Shown here piece after piece: positions 8,973 through 18,634 of a stretch of DNA of 64,000 bases (positions within the stretch are counted from its first letter, which is position 1; every line of letters starts with the position of its first letter). The DNA is from Polaromonas sp. JS666 (GTDB lineage: Bacteria; Pseudomonadota; Gammaproteobacteria; Burkholderiales; Burkholderiaceae_C), in NCBI RefSeq assembly GCF_000013865.1, contig NC_007949.1, positions 296,406 through 360,405 on the forward strand, in the 5' to 3' direction. Position numbers and translations under genes: made by a program. Under the pieces are notes generated by a model, which saw only the letters and a program-made list of their open reading frames with translations, did not search any database and had not been told where the DNA came from.

Positions 8973-10001
8973 ATGAACATGAAATCCATAAAATTACTCA
9001 CCCGACGCGCCCGGCTCGCTCAATTTGCTTTGGCGCTGCCGCTGCTATTGGGCAACCTGCACAACACCGCGCAGGCTGCCAATGAAACGGCCAAGCCGAC
9101 TTACCCCAACAAAACCGTGCGCATCATCGTGCCGTTTGGCCCGGCTGGCGTGGCCGATGCTCTGCCGCGCATCGTGGGCCAAAAGCTGTCCGAAAAATGG
9201 GGCGTTCCCGTCGTTATCGACAACAAGCCTGGCGCGTCCGGCAACATCGGCATGACAGCAGGCATCCTTGCGCCCGCTGACGGCTACACGCTGACGCTCG
9301 CACCGACGGGCAATCTCACCGTTAACCCAACACTCTTTCCTAATTTGAGCTTTGACGTGAAACGCGACATTGCACCGATTACCGTGCTGGGAGAATCACC
9401 GAATTTGCTGGTCGTCAACGCTAAAGTTCCAGTCAAAAATCTCGATGAATTCATCAACCGCGCCAAGCAAAGCGGTGTGAGCATGAGCTTCGGCTCGCCC
9501 GGCACGGGCTCGGGTCCTCACCTGGCGGGTGAGCTGCTCAACCAAATCGCCGGAACGCATTTGCTGCATGTGCCTTATAACGCGATGGCGCTGGCCATGA
9601 ATGATGTGATGGGGGGCACGCTTGATTCGATGTTCGTCGCCTCCGCTATTTCGCTGCCCCACATCCAAAGCGGCAAGCTGCGCGTGCTGGCGGTGGCAGG
9701 CGCCAAACGATTGAGTCAATTGCCCGATGTGCCGACCGTTGCCGAGAGCGGTTTCCCCGGTTTCGATGTGACCTCTTGGTATGGCATCGTCGTGCCCAAA
9801 GCCGTGCCGCAGCCCATCATCAACAAGCTACACCAAGATATTTCCGAAGTGCTGAAGATGCCCGATGTGCGACAGAAATTCGCTGCTTTAGGCGTTACAC
9901 CCGTGGGCAGCAGTCCACAAGAGTTCAGCGCCATGATTCTGAATGAATCAAAAAAATGGGGCGGCATCATTCATGCAGCGAACATTAAGCCAGCTCAATA
10001 A
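8973..10001 (+). CDS. Bug/TctC-family periplasmic solute-binding protein
   Basis: This is a 342-residue extracytoplasmic receptor of the tripartite tricarboxylate transporter type, a family hugely expanded in Burkholderiales. It has a signal peptide (hydrophobic about residues 15-31, then AQAAN), the opening YPNKTVRIIVPFGPAG, and the two ligand-loop regions VIDNKPGASGNIG and GTGSGPHLAGELL. The AGGAAGAG ribosome site lies in the 28-base gap after the HAL-like gene, so the two are probably co-transcribed. No TctA/TctB membrane partners are nearby, which is common for Bug proteins. The ligand is unknown. Confidence 0.92.
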   Translation: MNMKSIKLLTRRARLAQFALALPLLLGNLHNTAQAANETAKPTYPNKTVRIIVPFGPAGVADALPRIVGQKLSEKWGVPVVIDNKPGASGNIGMTAGILAPADGYTLTLAPTGNLTVNPTLFPNLSFDVKRDIAPITVLGESPNLLVVNAKVPVKNLDEFINRAKQSGVSMSFGSPGTGSGPHLAGELLNQIAGTHLLHVPYNAMALAMNDVMGGTLDSMFVASAISLPHIQSGKLRVLAVAGAKRLSQLPDVPTVAESGFPGFDVTSWYGIVVPKAVPQPIINKLHQDISEVLKMPDVRQKFAALGVTPVGSSPQEFSAMILNESKKWGGIIHAANIKPAQ

Positions 10002-10040
10002 TTGATCAGTAACCACCTACTCATTGAAAGAAGAAATCCC

Positions 10041-11054
10041 ATGTCCCAAATGCCAAAAATCGAAATCAGCTACTTGAACGGCCCCGATGTTGCCGCGCTG
10101 GCGCTGACCAACGATGAAATCCTTGCCGCCGTCGAAATGGCCCTGCGTGCGCAGGGCAACAAAGAAGTCGTGATCGAGCCAAGGATGCACCTCGTGCCCG
10201 AATCGTCTGACAAAGGCCACTTCAACGTGCTACGCGGCTACGTCAAGCCGCTGCAAGTTGCTGGCGTTAAAGTGGTGAGTGATTTTGTTGATAACTACAA
10301 GCAAAATCTGCCCTCCGAGATGGCGCTGCTCAACCTGTTTGATCCCGAAACCGGCAAGCCACTGGCCATCATTGACGCCACCGCGATTACCGACATGCGC
10401 ACCGGCGCAGTCACTGCCCTGGGCGCTAAATATCTGGCACGCAAGAACAGCAAAGTGCTAGGCCATATTGGCGCACGCGGCACCTCGTACTGGAACGTGC
10501 GGTTGCTCGATCACCTGTTTGACTTTGATGAAATCCGTGTCCATTCGCGCCGACCCGAGAGCCGAGATGCCTTTGCTGCGCGCCTATCCAAAGACTTGGG
10601 CAAACCGGTCACCGTCACCAGCGATTGGGAGTCTTGCGTGCGCGGCGCAGACATTGTGGTTGAAGCCTCGCGCCTGCCAGCGCCTACCCCCCTGCTGAAA
10701 ACCGAGTGGATCAAGCCCGGCGCGCTGGTCATGCCCTACGGCACGATGAGCGCGGTCGAACTCTCGCTGACCGACATCATGAGCAAGATGCTGGTCGACG
10801 ACTGGGGCCAATGCCGCAAAGGGCTGCCCTACGGTTCGCTGCGTCCCCATGTTGAGAGCGACCGCTTGGGCGAGCACAACCTGCACGCCGAGCTTGGTCA
10901 AGTCGTTGCCGGGCACAAACCAGGGCGCGAAAACGACACCGAGACGATTCTTTTCTGGCACCGCGGCTTATCCACCACTGACATCGCCTTGGGCCACGCC
11001 ATGCTCACCAAAGCCGCCACGCTCGGATTAGGCCAGCGCTTGATTTACGCCTGA
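10041..11054 (+). CDS. Ornithine cyclodeaminase/mu-crystallin-family oxidoreductase
   Basis: This protein of about 337 residues belongs to the family of NAD(P)-dependent ornithine cyclodeaminases, ketimine reductases and alanine dehydrogenases. It shows DMRTGAVTALGAKYLARK, then a Rossmann entry GHIGARGTSYWNVRLL, then VRGADIVVEASR and KPGALVMPYG. The usual GxGxQA glycine loop reads GARGTS, a variation seen in divergent members. I chose the ATG at 10041, preceded by GAAAGAAG, over a TTG at 10002 that directly follows the previous stop. It probably acts on an imine or amino acid related to what the neighbouring receptor binds; the substrate cannot be read from sequence. Confidence 0.82.
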   Translation: MSQMPKIEISYLNGPDVAALALTNDEILAAVEMALRAQGNKEVVIEPRMHLVPESSDKGHFNVLRGYVKPLQVAGVKVVSDFVDNYKQNLPSEMALLNLFDPETGKPLAIIDATAITDMRTGAVTALGAKYLARKNSKVLGHIGARGTSYWNVRLLDHLFDFDEIRVHSRRPESRDAFAARLSKDLGKPVTVTSDWESCVRGADIVVEASRLPAPTPLLKTEWIKPGALVMPYGTMSAVELSLTDIMSKMLVDDWGQCRKGLPYGSLRPHVESDRLGEHNLHAELGQVVAGHKPGRENDTETILFWHRGLSTTDIALGHAMLTKAATLGLGQRLIYA

Positions 11055-11059
11055 GCAAC

Positions 11060-11896
11060 ATGCAGCCCCTGATCTCATCCACCCGGCTCTACAACGTCGC
11101 CCCCGCTGCCCGCGCCGCATGGGAGTCATTGCTGCAAGCCGTCTACCAGCGCGCAGGCATCCGCGTGCAGATGATCGAACACGCTTGGCCGCAGCCCGTG
11201 GCTGAACTCTGGGCGCGACCTGGCCTGTGCGGCGCTTTCATGTGCGGTTGGCCGTTTTGGCATGCCACGCGAACCGGCCAGCCGATGGCGATCAATGCCT
11301 TGGCAGGCGTCGTGCCCGACTTTGCCGCCTACAAAGACCAGCCGCGTTACCGTAGCGAATTTTTGGTGCGCACCGATTCGGGCAGCAAACCAGGCTGGAA
11401 AAGGCTTGAAGACAGCTTTGGCTCACGTTACGGCTGGATGGTCAAGGACTCGCAAAGCGGTTGGAACGCGCCGCGCAGTGTGTTGGCGAGGCACGCGCAG
11501 GGCAAACCGCTGTTTGCTGAATCCAGCGGGCCGTACGGAAATCCGTTGTCGCTCCTAAAAGCGCTGCACGACCAACAAATCGACATCACCGCCGTTGATG
11601 GCTGGTATCTTGACTTGCTGCGCGCTCATACGCCCGAAGTTCTGCTGGGCCTGCAAACCCTGGCCTACACGCCATGGACACCAAACCCGCTACTGGTCAC
11701 GGGGCGAGAGGTGGCGCCTGACGTCGCTCGGCGCCTGCAAGCAGAGTTGCTTAAGTTGCACTTAGACGGTGAATGCGCACCACTCCTGGCAGCCGCGCAT
11801 GTAGCGCGATTTACCCCTGTTAATTCATCTGAATACAGCGGGCTGGACGCGATGGCCGAGGAAGCGCTGGCCTTGGGCTACCCGGAAATTGCTTGA
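11060..11896 (+). CDS. PhnD/SsuA-like periplasmic-binding-fold protein without signal peptide
   Basis: This 278-residue protein resembles the phosphate/phosphonate-type binding-protein fold (PF12974-like): segments such as LCGAFMCGWPFW, WKRLEDSFGSRYGWMVKDSQ, and DITAVDGWYLDLLRAHTPE match that fold's domain boundaries. It has no signal peptide, so it may be a cytoplasmic binding or enzyme-like version of the fold. It starts five bases after the OCD-family gene and is clearly in the same operon. No role can be assigned beyond ligand binding. Confidence 0.6.
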   Translation: MQPLISSTRLYNVAPAARAAWESLLQAVYQRAGIRVQMIEHAWPQPVAELWARPGLCGAFMCGWPFWHATRTGQPMAINALAGVVPDFAAYKDQPRYRSEFLVRTDSGSKPGWKRLEDSFGSRYGWMVKDSQSGWNAPRSVLARHAQGKPLFAESSGPYGNPLSLLKALHDQQIDITAVDGWYLDLLRAHTPEVLLGLQTLAYTPWTPNPLLVTGREVAPDVARRLQAELLKLHLDGECAPLLAAAHVARFTPVNSSEYSGLDAMAEEALALGYPEIA

Positions 11897-12147
11897 TGCG
11901 ACACAACTTGCGAACCAATCCGAGTTGCGTGGTGTTTCATGGTTTATCGAAGACCGACGGGAATTCGGGGGGAGAAAGAGTCGACGTGCTGCGCCTGCGC
12001 TAGTCAACATTTTACCCCTTTCAATTTGCATAGAAACGTTGGTTCTTCGTCGATTTCACTGTGATTTTTCCCTCACCCCAGCCCCATCTCCAACTTCCCG
12101 CAATGAAACAAAATGGCGGGCTGGCAAATTGACCTACAAGTTTTTAG

Positions 12148-12613
12148 ATGAAAGACACGGTGCTGTACGAACAACTGCTTGGGCTGAAATCGCCCTGGTC
12201 GGTCAAACGAGTGGAGCTCTCGCTGGCCGAGCAGCGCGTGACAGTGGAGGTGGTGCTCAAGGCGGGCCAAGTCTGGGCCGACCCGAGCAACGCGCGAGCG
12301 CGAGCCCACATCAACGGCTGGAGCGAGCGCGAATGGCGCCATCTGGACACCGGCCAGTTCGAGACCGTCATCAAAGCCCGCGCGCCCCAGCTCAAGTACA
12401 GCGACGGCACCGTGGAGGAGTTGGCCGTGCCCTGGGCCGAGCGCTACTCGCGCGTGAGCATCCTGATGGAGGCCTTCGTGCTCAAGCTGCTGCAGGCCTG
12501 CCCAAACACCAAGCGGGTGTGCGAACTCACGGGCCTGGCCTGGCACACCGTCAACGCCATCATGGTCAAAGGCGTGGAGCGCGGCATGGCGCGCCGACAG
12601 GCCGACAGCATTA
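12148..12613 (+). pseudogene. ISL3-family transposase, N-terminal remnant cut by IS3 element
   Basis: The first about 155 codons match the N-terminal half of ISL3-family transposases: LYEQLLGLKSPWSVKRVELS, then EWRHLDTGQFETVIKARAPQ, then VPWAERYSRVSILMEAFVL. The frame is broken at 12613 by the left end of the IS3-family element; the catalytic DDE half is not found on the other side of that element. The original insertion has therefore lost its 3' half. Confidence 0.8.
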
Positions 12614-12663
12614 TGAATCGCCCCGGATTTTGAGGAGGCTCCAACCTTTGAGAAGATGGAGCC

Positions 12664-12987
12664 ATGAGAAAGTCAAACAAGTTTTCCCCCGAAGTGCGCG
12701 AACGCGCGGTCCGCATGGTGCAAGAGCACCGTGGCGAGTACCCGTCCCTGTGGGCCGCCATAGAGTCCATCGCACCGAAGATCGGATGCGTGCCTCAAAC
12801 CCTGCATGAATGGGTACGCAGGCACGAAATTGACGCGGGAAGTCGCCAGGGGGTGACGACTGTCGAGCATGAACGCGTCAAGGCCCTTGAACGGGAAGTC
12901 AAAGAGCTACGCAAAGCCAACGAGATCCTGAAACTGGCCAGCGCGTTTTTCGCCCAGGCGGAGCTCGACCGCCGATTCAAGTCCTGA
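12664..12987 (+). CDS. IS3-family transposase OrfA
   Basis: This 107-residue protein has an N-terminal helix-turn-helix ([20 protein letters not shown] through [15 protein letters not shown]) and a C-terminal leucine-zipper-like helix ([20 protein letters not shown]). OrfA binds the element ends and, as an OrfAB fusion, forms the transposase. A run of five T followed by C (12946-12951) near the end of the frame is a plausible site for the -1 slip into orfB. Confidence 0.9.
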   Translation: MRKSNKFSPEVRERAVRMVQEHRGEYPSLWAAIESIAPKIGCVPQTLHEWVRRHEIDAGSRQGVTTVEHERVKALEREVKELRKANEILKLASAFFAQAELDRRFKS

Positions 12988-13892
12988 GGGACTTCATTGA
13001 CCAGCATCGCGATACCTACGGGGTCGAGCCGGTCTGCAAGGTCTTGCAGATTGCCCCATCGGGATACCGGCGCCATGCCGCGCAGCAAAGAGACCCGGCA
13101 CTGCGCTGCGCACGCGTGCAGCGTGATGACACTCTGGCGCCAGAGATTGAGCGGGTCTGGCAAGCCAACATGCGGGTCTACGGTGCTGACAAGGTCTGGA
13201 GGCAGTTGAGGCGTGAAGGCATGGCGGTGGCCCGCTGCACGGTGGAGCGGCTCATGCGCCGCTCGGGTCTGCAGGGTGTGCGCCGAGGCAAGGTCGTACG
13301 CACGACCATCAACGATGCAGCCGCTGCCCGCCCGCTGGACCGGGTCAATCGGCAATTCAAGGCCGAGCGACCCAACCAGCTGTGGGTGTCGGACTTCACC
13401 TATGTCTCGACCTGGCAAGGCTGGCTGTACGTGGCCTTCGTCATCGACGTGTTCGCCCGGCGCATCGTGGGCTGGCGGGTCAGCAGCTCCATGCGAACGG
13501 ACTTCGTGCTCGATGCGCTGGAGCAGGCGCTGTACGCCCGGCAGCCCGATGCAGACGATGCGCTGATCCATCACAGCGACAGGGGCTCGCAATACGTTTC
13601 GATCCGCTACAGCGAGCGTCTGGCCGAAGCGGGCATCGAGCCGTCTGTGGGCAGCAAAGGCGACAGCTATGACAACGCCCTGGCCGAGACGATCAACGGC
13701 TTGTACAAGGCCGAATTGATCCACCGCCGGGCACCCTGGAAGACCAAGGAGGCTGTGGAACTGGCAACCCTGGAGTGGGTGGCATGGTTCAACCACCACC
13801 GGCTACTGGAGCCCATCGGCTACATTCCTCCTGCCGAAGCTGAGGAAAATTACTATCGGCAACTCGCCAGTCAGTCCGTCACACCGGTCTGA
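12948..13892 (+). CDS. IS3-family transposase OrfB (DDE integrase), made by -1 frameshift
   Basis: The frame is open from about 12948 and encodes [20 protein letters not shown], an HTH-like region, and the rve integrase core. The catalytic residues are in VSDFTYVST (Asp), HHSDRGSQY (Asp) and [14 protein letters not shown] (Glu). No good internal start with a ribosome site is evident; the first ATG-like start used by gene finders would be near 13044. Production as an OrfAB fusion by frameshifting is the expected family mechanism. The frame is intact. Confidence 0.88.
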   Translation, partial: FRPGGARPPIQVLRDFIDQHRDTYGVEPVCKVLQIAPSGYRRHAAQQRDPALRCARVQRDDTLAPEIERVWQANMRVYGADKVWRQLRREGMAVARCTVERLMRRSGLQGVRRGKVVRTTINDAAAARPLDRVNRQFKAERPNQLWVSDFTYVSTWQGWLYVAFVIDVFARRIVGWRVSSSMRTDFVLDALEQALYARQPDADDALIHHSDRGSQYVSIRYSERLAEAGIEPSVGSKGDSYDNALAETINGLYKAELIHRRAPWKTKEAVELATLEWVAWFNHHRLLEPIGYIPPAEAEENYYRQLASQSVTPV

Positions 13893-13931
13893 CTTAAACC
13901 AACCGGCCTCCACGAAACCCGGGGCGATTCA

Positions 13932-14154
13932 GAACGACGCTCACTGCTTCAATACCTTTGAGCTGCATCGAATGCTCCCTGCGAGATTGAAAATAGGAGA
14001 ATTGAAGGTCGATTTCCGTTGCGCTTGGGTAATGACGCAGGATCACCAGGGCTTCGTGCTTGCGCTTTTCCGAAAGCTCACCAGCGGCGGCAAGCTCCTT
14101 GATGAATTCTCCCGCCCATCGCAATGCACGGGCTCGCTCTGTTGGTGTTGTCAT
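13932..14154 (-). pseudogene. BPSL0761-like small protein, 3' end removed by IS3 element
   Basis: From ATG 14154 the reverse frame reads MTTPTERARALRWAGEFIKE, then EALVILRHYPSATEIDL, which resembles the short BPSL0761 family of uncharacterised Burkholderiales proteins (usually about 65 residues). The frame continues about 30 codons further, then enters the IS3 right end and stops at 13894. Whether the lost part mattered is unclear, because the conserved region seems complete. No function is known for the family. Confidence 0.55.
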
Positions 14155-14427
14155 AAAGGATTCTCGCGTCGAGTTACATGTACGCTCGCCTTAGTGCCTG
14201 CTTAGCCACCACTAGACGAAATCCAATAAATCGGCATGCGTTGAACCGACAGTACTTAAGTGCAGTCCGATGCTCGGGCTATCCGCCCACTCACAAGGGG
14301 CTTCTGACCAAGTCGGCCGAGAGCACCGGCTGAGTTGCTAGCCAAGGCAAATCGCAGGAATCTTGCGAGCCCCGCCGATCTACAGTTTCAGCATGCAGTT
14401 CTTCTTGGACATTGATGATGAATGCGG

Positions 14428-15783
14428 TCATAAAGGCTGTGTAATTAGAGAGCTTAGATACTGCTCCCAGAGCATCAAAACGTCCCGCTTTTCGGGCATG
14501 TAATCGTGCCGGTCATAGTGCTTGTTCTGAATACCGCCAAGACCATGAGACTGAAGCTGCGCACGATGGTCTGTAGAGACGCCTAACGACGCCAATTTTG
14601 TTTCGATGGTGCGACGAAAGTCTACGAACGCAAAATGCTCTACGCAAAGGCCCGACGCTTCCATCTCGCGGCGGATTCGTAATACTTCGTTGGAAATAGA
14701 TCCAACATTGAGTGCGGTACCTTGTCTGGAGCCTGGCAACAAGTAGGGTGATTTGACGCTTTGGGCGTAGTCCATCAGCCACTGCACCTCCGCTTTTGCC
14801 AGAGGGCAGAGGGGGAGCAGATGTTGACGTGGTGTTACGCGCCGTCCTTTGCCGTCTAAGAGCAAGATCGTTCCGGCGTCAAGGTCAACTCGAGCAACCT
14901 TGACCGATACCATCTGTTCGGCCCGCTGCCCGCCTAGTAACATGCAAAGGCGTAGGCCCCTCATCGGTATGGTGAGTTTCGTCTCCGGTTGAAGATGCCG
15001 CCAGACTTCCCGGAGTTCACTGTCGCGCAGGTAGCGGTCGCGGGCAGTCTTGTATTGCGCCAGTGCATCGATCCCGGAGATTGGATTTGATTCGATTCCA
15101 TAGTCAAGTTGTGACTTAGGTGCTGAGGGATTTAACCTTGCACTCAGCGCGCGCGCATAGGCGGCGTGCAAGTGAGCGCGTACTTTTGCTGCTGTTCGGC
15201 CGGAGGCATTGCTAATGACGTCTCTCAGCAGATTGGTGAAAGCAGTTGGTTTGATTTGCCGTGCAGCCTGGCTCGCTAGCTCAGATGGTGCAATGAATCG
15301 CTCGATATGGTACTTCACCTCCTTTGCAGAGGCCTTGCCGTCGTCATTTAGGCCCTGCGCGTAGGAACGACACATTTGAATAAGCGTAAGGTTTGAAGGC
15401 TCCGTTGTTACGGGGAGTGGGTGGGCCGGAGTCGGTGCTATAGCTGGAGGTGCCGATGCCGGATTGGCCGTGCCTGCCGAATCGACGACAGATTGTTCGT
15501 AAAGCGATACTGCTAGATTGGACGCCCGATTGCGTGCTTGGGAAAGGGTCAGGTATCCAGCCCGCGTTGTTCTCGAGTAGAGCCCTAAAGGAATCGCTTT
15601 TGATCGTCCGGGCGCACGGGGCGGTCGGTAGTAGAAACGCTGCACTCCGCCCGCCGAGACGCGCAAAACCAAACGGCCATTCCCGTGAGCCCCATGGTCA
15701 TCACTCAACCACAGATCGCGGCCTGCGGAATGGGCAACTCGAGTTGACGTTTTAATCCTGGCCGAGTTGAGGAGTTGGTGCAT
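14428..15783 (-). CDS. int: Tyrosine recombinase/integrase
   Basis: This 451-residue integrase has an N-terminal arm-binding-like region (LWLSDDHGAHGNGRLVLRVS, as in P4-type integrases), a core-binding domain, and a catalytic domain with LLGGQRAEQM (first Arg), VDFRRTIET (second Arg; the family's usual His three residues before it is Val here), LQSHGLGG (His) and HYDRHDY (Tyr). It probably integrates and excises the element. No tRNA gene or repeated core site is visible next to it, so the att site cannot be placed. It is transcribed away from the RNR gene; the shared 496-base region contains one copy of the ATTTGCAAAT palindrome. Confidence 0.85.
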   Translation of the reverse strand: MHQLLNSARIKTSTRVAHSAGRDLWLSDDHGAHGNGRLVLRVSAGGVQRFYYRPPRAPGRSKAIPLGLYSRTTRAGYLTLSQARNRASNLAVSLYEQSVVDSAGTANPASAPPAIAPTPAHPLPVTTEPSNLTLIQMCRSYAQGLNDDGKASAKEVKYHIERFIAPSELASQAARQIKPTAFTNLLRDVISNASGRTAAKVRAHLHAAYARALSARLNPSAPKSQLDYGIESNPISGIDALAQYKTARDRYLRDSELREVWRHLQPETKLTIPMRGLRLCMLLGGQRAEQMVSVKVARVDLDAGTILLLDGKGRRVTPRQHLLPLCPLAKAEVQWLMDYAQSVKSPYLLPGSRQGTALNVGSISNEVLRIRREMEASGLCVEHFAFVDFRRTIETKLASLGVSTDHRAQLQSHGLGGIQNKHYDRHDYMPEKRDVLMLWEQYLSSLITQPL

Positions 15784-15898
15784 GGTTAGCCTCGTGGGTC
15801 AACGGTTGCCACTACCGTACTAGTTATGTTGCCCTTTCTTCCATCAATGTATGACCATCGAGCACAAAAAGCTATCTAAGTGACTGATTTGTAAGGGT

Positions 15899-15908
15899 AT
15901 TTGCAAAT
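15899..15908. promoter_or_regulatory. ATTTGCAAAT palindrome, copy 1 (candidate operator)
   Basis: A perfect ten-base palindrome lies 116 bases upstream of the integrase start. The same ten bases occur at 16257 and 31266, each time in a control region. Confidence 0.45.
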
Positions 15909-16236
15909 CGCCTTGATGCGTTATGAGACGTCTTGGACCGACTTGAGACGATACGACCTAGGAGTCGCAGTCATAGTCTCCTTCTGAAATCTCCTCCGTA
16001 GGAAGATTTGCAGAAGGGCGATTGGTCCTTTTCATTTTCTTGCTCGTAGAGCAATACACGGAGCTGGAGTTCCGTGGCGTGTGGTCCCAAGCCATGCGCA
16101 CATCCAGCCTTAATCAGTCCTCAGGGGAAAGTTGTTACTTCCTCCAGGGGCGGCATAACTTCTCCCCTGTTGATTACTTCAACAGATCCCTCGAAGGGGC
16201 CATCCAATGTGCATCCCTTCGTGGGTGTGCATTGGC

Positions 16237-16254
16237 GGGTCTCGCGGGAGACCC
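16237..16254 (+). promoter_or_regulatory. Perfect 7-bp hairpin before the RNR ribosome site
   Basis: GGGTCTC pairs with GAGACCC around a GCGG loop. It ends 13 bases before the GGAG ribosome site, with the ATTTGCAAAT palindrome in between. Similar hairpins precede the next three forward genes. Confidence 0.5.
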
Positions 16255-16256
16255 AC

Positions 16257-16266
16257 ATTTGCAAAT
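16257..16266. promoter_or_regulatory. ATTTGCAAAT palindrome, copy 2
   Basis: The palindrome overlaps the approach to the RNR ribosome binding site (GGAG at 16268), so a bound protein could block transcription, or the RNA could fold here. Confidence 0.4.
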
Positions 16267-16279
16267 GGAGAGTTCCTTT

Positions 16280-18634
16280 ATGAAAACCAATGACAGCAAT
16301 TTGTCAGTGCCTCAGGCGCTGCAACAACTTTGTTATGACGTACTTCTTGAAAAGTACGCTGCGCCTGGTGAATCCAGTGTGCGTGAAATACAAGAGCGTG
16401 TGGCAACATCTCTCGCTGACGATAAGGCTCAACAGGCCCGTTTTGTGAGTGCGCAGGCTGGAGGTTTTGTACCAGGTGGCCGGATTAATTCTGCTGCAGG
16501 TATGGACCGCGTCAGTACGATGATTAACTGCTTCGTGCAGCCGGTAGGTGACAGCATGTCTGGAAGCAATCAGGATGGCCAGCCAGGCATCATGGATGCT
16601 CTGCGAGAATCTGCTGAAACGATGCGCCGCGGCGGTGGTGTGGGCTACGACTTTTCTTCCATACGTCCTGTGGGCGCGCGGGTGAAGGGGACGGATTCCA
16701 AAGCCTCCGGCCCAGTGTCGTACATGCGTGTCTTTGATCGCATGTGCCAAACAGTCGAGTCCGCCGGCGCTCGTCGTGGCGCCCAAATGGGCGTCATGCG
16801 CGTGGATCATCCGGACATTGAAATGTTCATCGATGCGAAGAAGACCCCTGACTTCTCCCAGATGGGGTTGGATAAGAAAGATGCTGACGGCCTGCTGGAT
16901 CTGGTTCGCAAGAATCAGGGGTTTGGATGGTCCCTACGCTCTGCGTTCGCCACCTTGTCGAACTTCAACATCAGTGTTGCGGTGACCGATGAGTTCATGA
17001 ATGCAGTGGTGAACGACAGTGACTTCGATCTGGTGCACGATGCTGAACCTGTTGAAGCATGCCCTACAAAGGTGTGTACAGACGGCAAGGCGCGCTTCGT
17101 GTACCGAACGGTCAAAGCAATTGAAATCTGGACCAAGATCATGCGCAACACCTACTATGGTGCTGAGCCGGGTGTGTTGTTCATCGACCGCATTAACCAG
17201 GACAACAACCTTCGTTACTGCGAAGTCATCAAGGCTACGAATCCCTGCGGTGAGCAAACGCTGCCGCCGTATGGTTGCTGCTGCCTGGGATCTCCCAATT
17301 TGACAAGGTTTGTGAGTAATCCATTCACACTGATGGCGTCCTTCGACTTCGACGGGCTGTCTAAGGTGGTCGCGAAAGCGGTGGAAATGCTTGACAAGGT
17401 GTTGGACAAGACTCACTGGCCCCTACCACAGCAGGCCAGTGAGGCGGCCAACAAGCGTCGTATCGGACTCGGCCATTTTGGCTTGGCCGATGCGATGGCG
17501 ATGTTGGGCATTCGGTATGACTCTCAACAGGGCGCCGATTTTGCTGCTCACGTATCTGAGGTTCTGCGTGATTCGGCGTACATGGCGTCTGTGAATCTGG
17601 CCAAGACGTTGGGGGCGTTCCCGTTCTTCGATGCTGAAAAGTATCTGGAGGAGGGTACGTTTGCCTCGCGTTTGCCCGAGAAGATCAAGGATGCGATTCG
17701 AATGTATGGAATCCGCAATTCGCACTTGTTGTCCATTGCGCCGACCGGGACCATTTCGATGGCCTTTGGTGACAACGCCAGCTCGGGTATTGAGCCCATC
17801 TTTAGCCTGCGCCAGCAGCGCAACAAGATGATGGCCGATGGCTCGCGCCAGATATTTGAGTTGGAAGATTACGCCTACCGGCAGTTCAAACTGTCCAAGG
17901 GCGAAGATGCGAAGTCCGATGTGTTTGTGACGGCCATGCAAATGACTGTTGCTGACCACCTCCGGGTGCTGGGTGCAGTTGCTCCCTACATCGACAGCGC
18001 GATCAGCAAGACGGTGAATGTCCCAGCTGACTATCCGTTTGAAGACTTCCAGCAGGTCTACATGGACGCGTGGAGGATGGGTTTGAAGGGCATTACGACC
18101 TACAGGCCCAATGACATGATCGGTGCTGTGCTGGTGTCTGCAGATGATGCGGACAAAAAGGCGGCGGTGGCGACAGAGCAGGACTTGCGCCAGGATGATC
18201 CGGATCGCCGTGTTGTGCTCAAAGATGTGCAAAACATCAATGACGTGATGCGCTGGCCTGATCGCCCGGACGTGAACCCGGAAGGTATTACTTACCGTGT
18301 GAAGCATCCGCAAGGTAGCTTTGCAGTGGTGGTGAACCACTTCCGCAATGGACACCTGCACCCTCTGGAGGTGTTTGTTGCAGGTGCTGAGCAGCCACGT
18401 GGGCTGGCAGCGATCGCGAAGTCCTTGAGCGTGGATAGCCGATGCATACCGTGTCTCCCATCACCTTGCCAGTTACCTGTGCGGAATTTGTGGAGCTCTC
18501 CAGTGGAGCACTGGTTTGGCGGTGGTTATTTGCTATGCGGTGATCGAATCGTCCGGAGGCCCGTAGGTGCTTTGCTGGTCGGCGATGTCGTCATAGGCCG
18601 GATGGAACCCGTCACCGGCCATGTCGGCCTTTAG
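16280..18634 (+). pseudogene. nrdJ: Class II (B12-dependent) ribonucleotide reductase NrdJ, C-terminally truncated
   Basis: This gene encodes adenosylcobalamin-dependent ribonucleoside-diphosphate reductase. Family segments are clear: MINCFVQPVGDSM (active-site Cys), RRGGGVGYDFSSIRP, GARRGAQMGVMRVDHPD, and NPCGEQTLPPYGCCCLGSPN with the radical-site Cys and Glu. Recognisable RNR sequence ends after GLAAIAKSLSVD at about 18438; the next 65 codons to the stop at 18634 do not resemble RNR and are rich in odd residues. Family members are usually 950 residues or more, with a further domain and a C-terminal redox Cys pair, so about a quarter is missing. The ATG at 16280 has GGAG upstream. The truncation point borders the reverse-oriented cargo block, so insertion or recombination there probably cut the gene. 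The remaining core might fold, but re-reduction after turnover should fail. Confidence 0.8.

Larger units (their letters stand above)
12614..13931 (+). mobile_element. Complete IS3-family insertion sequence
   Basis: The element is 1318 bp, with terminal inverted repeats TGAATCGCCCCGG at the left end and its inverted copy CCGGGGCGATTCA at the right. Inside are orfA and orfB in the -1 frame relationship typical of the IS3 family, so a frameshifted OrfAB transposase is expected. The flanking three bases (TTA left, GAA right) do not match, so there is no target-site duplication, and the two sides belong to unrelated genes. The copy therefore sits at a deletion or recombination junction. Confidence 0.9.
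15784..16279. other. Divergent control region and 5' leader of the RNR gene
   Basis: No gene is supported here. The region separates the divergent integrase and RNR genes and must hold both promoters. Visible structure includes two ATTTGCAAAT palindromes (15899 and 16257), a perfect hairpin (16237-16254), and a second imperfect hairpin around the CCAATGTGCATCCC/TGGGTGTGCATTGG pair just before it. I looked for a cobalamin riboswitch, which would be logical for a B12-dependent RNR, but found no B12-box-like sequence. Confidence 0.5.

Noticed and set aside
14155..14427. tRNA gene or att core beside the integrase
   Set aside because: No cloverleaf, no GTTCGA-type T-loop and no repeated core sequence could be seen.
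15990..16279. Possible cobalamin riboswitch before the B12-dependent RNR
   Set aside because: No B12-box-like sequence or typical core was found; only simple hairpins and a palindrome.
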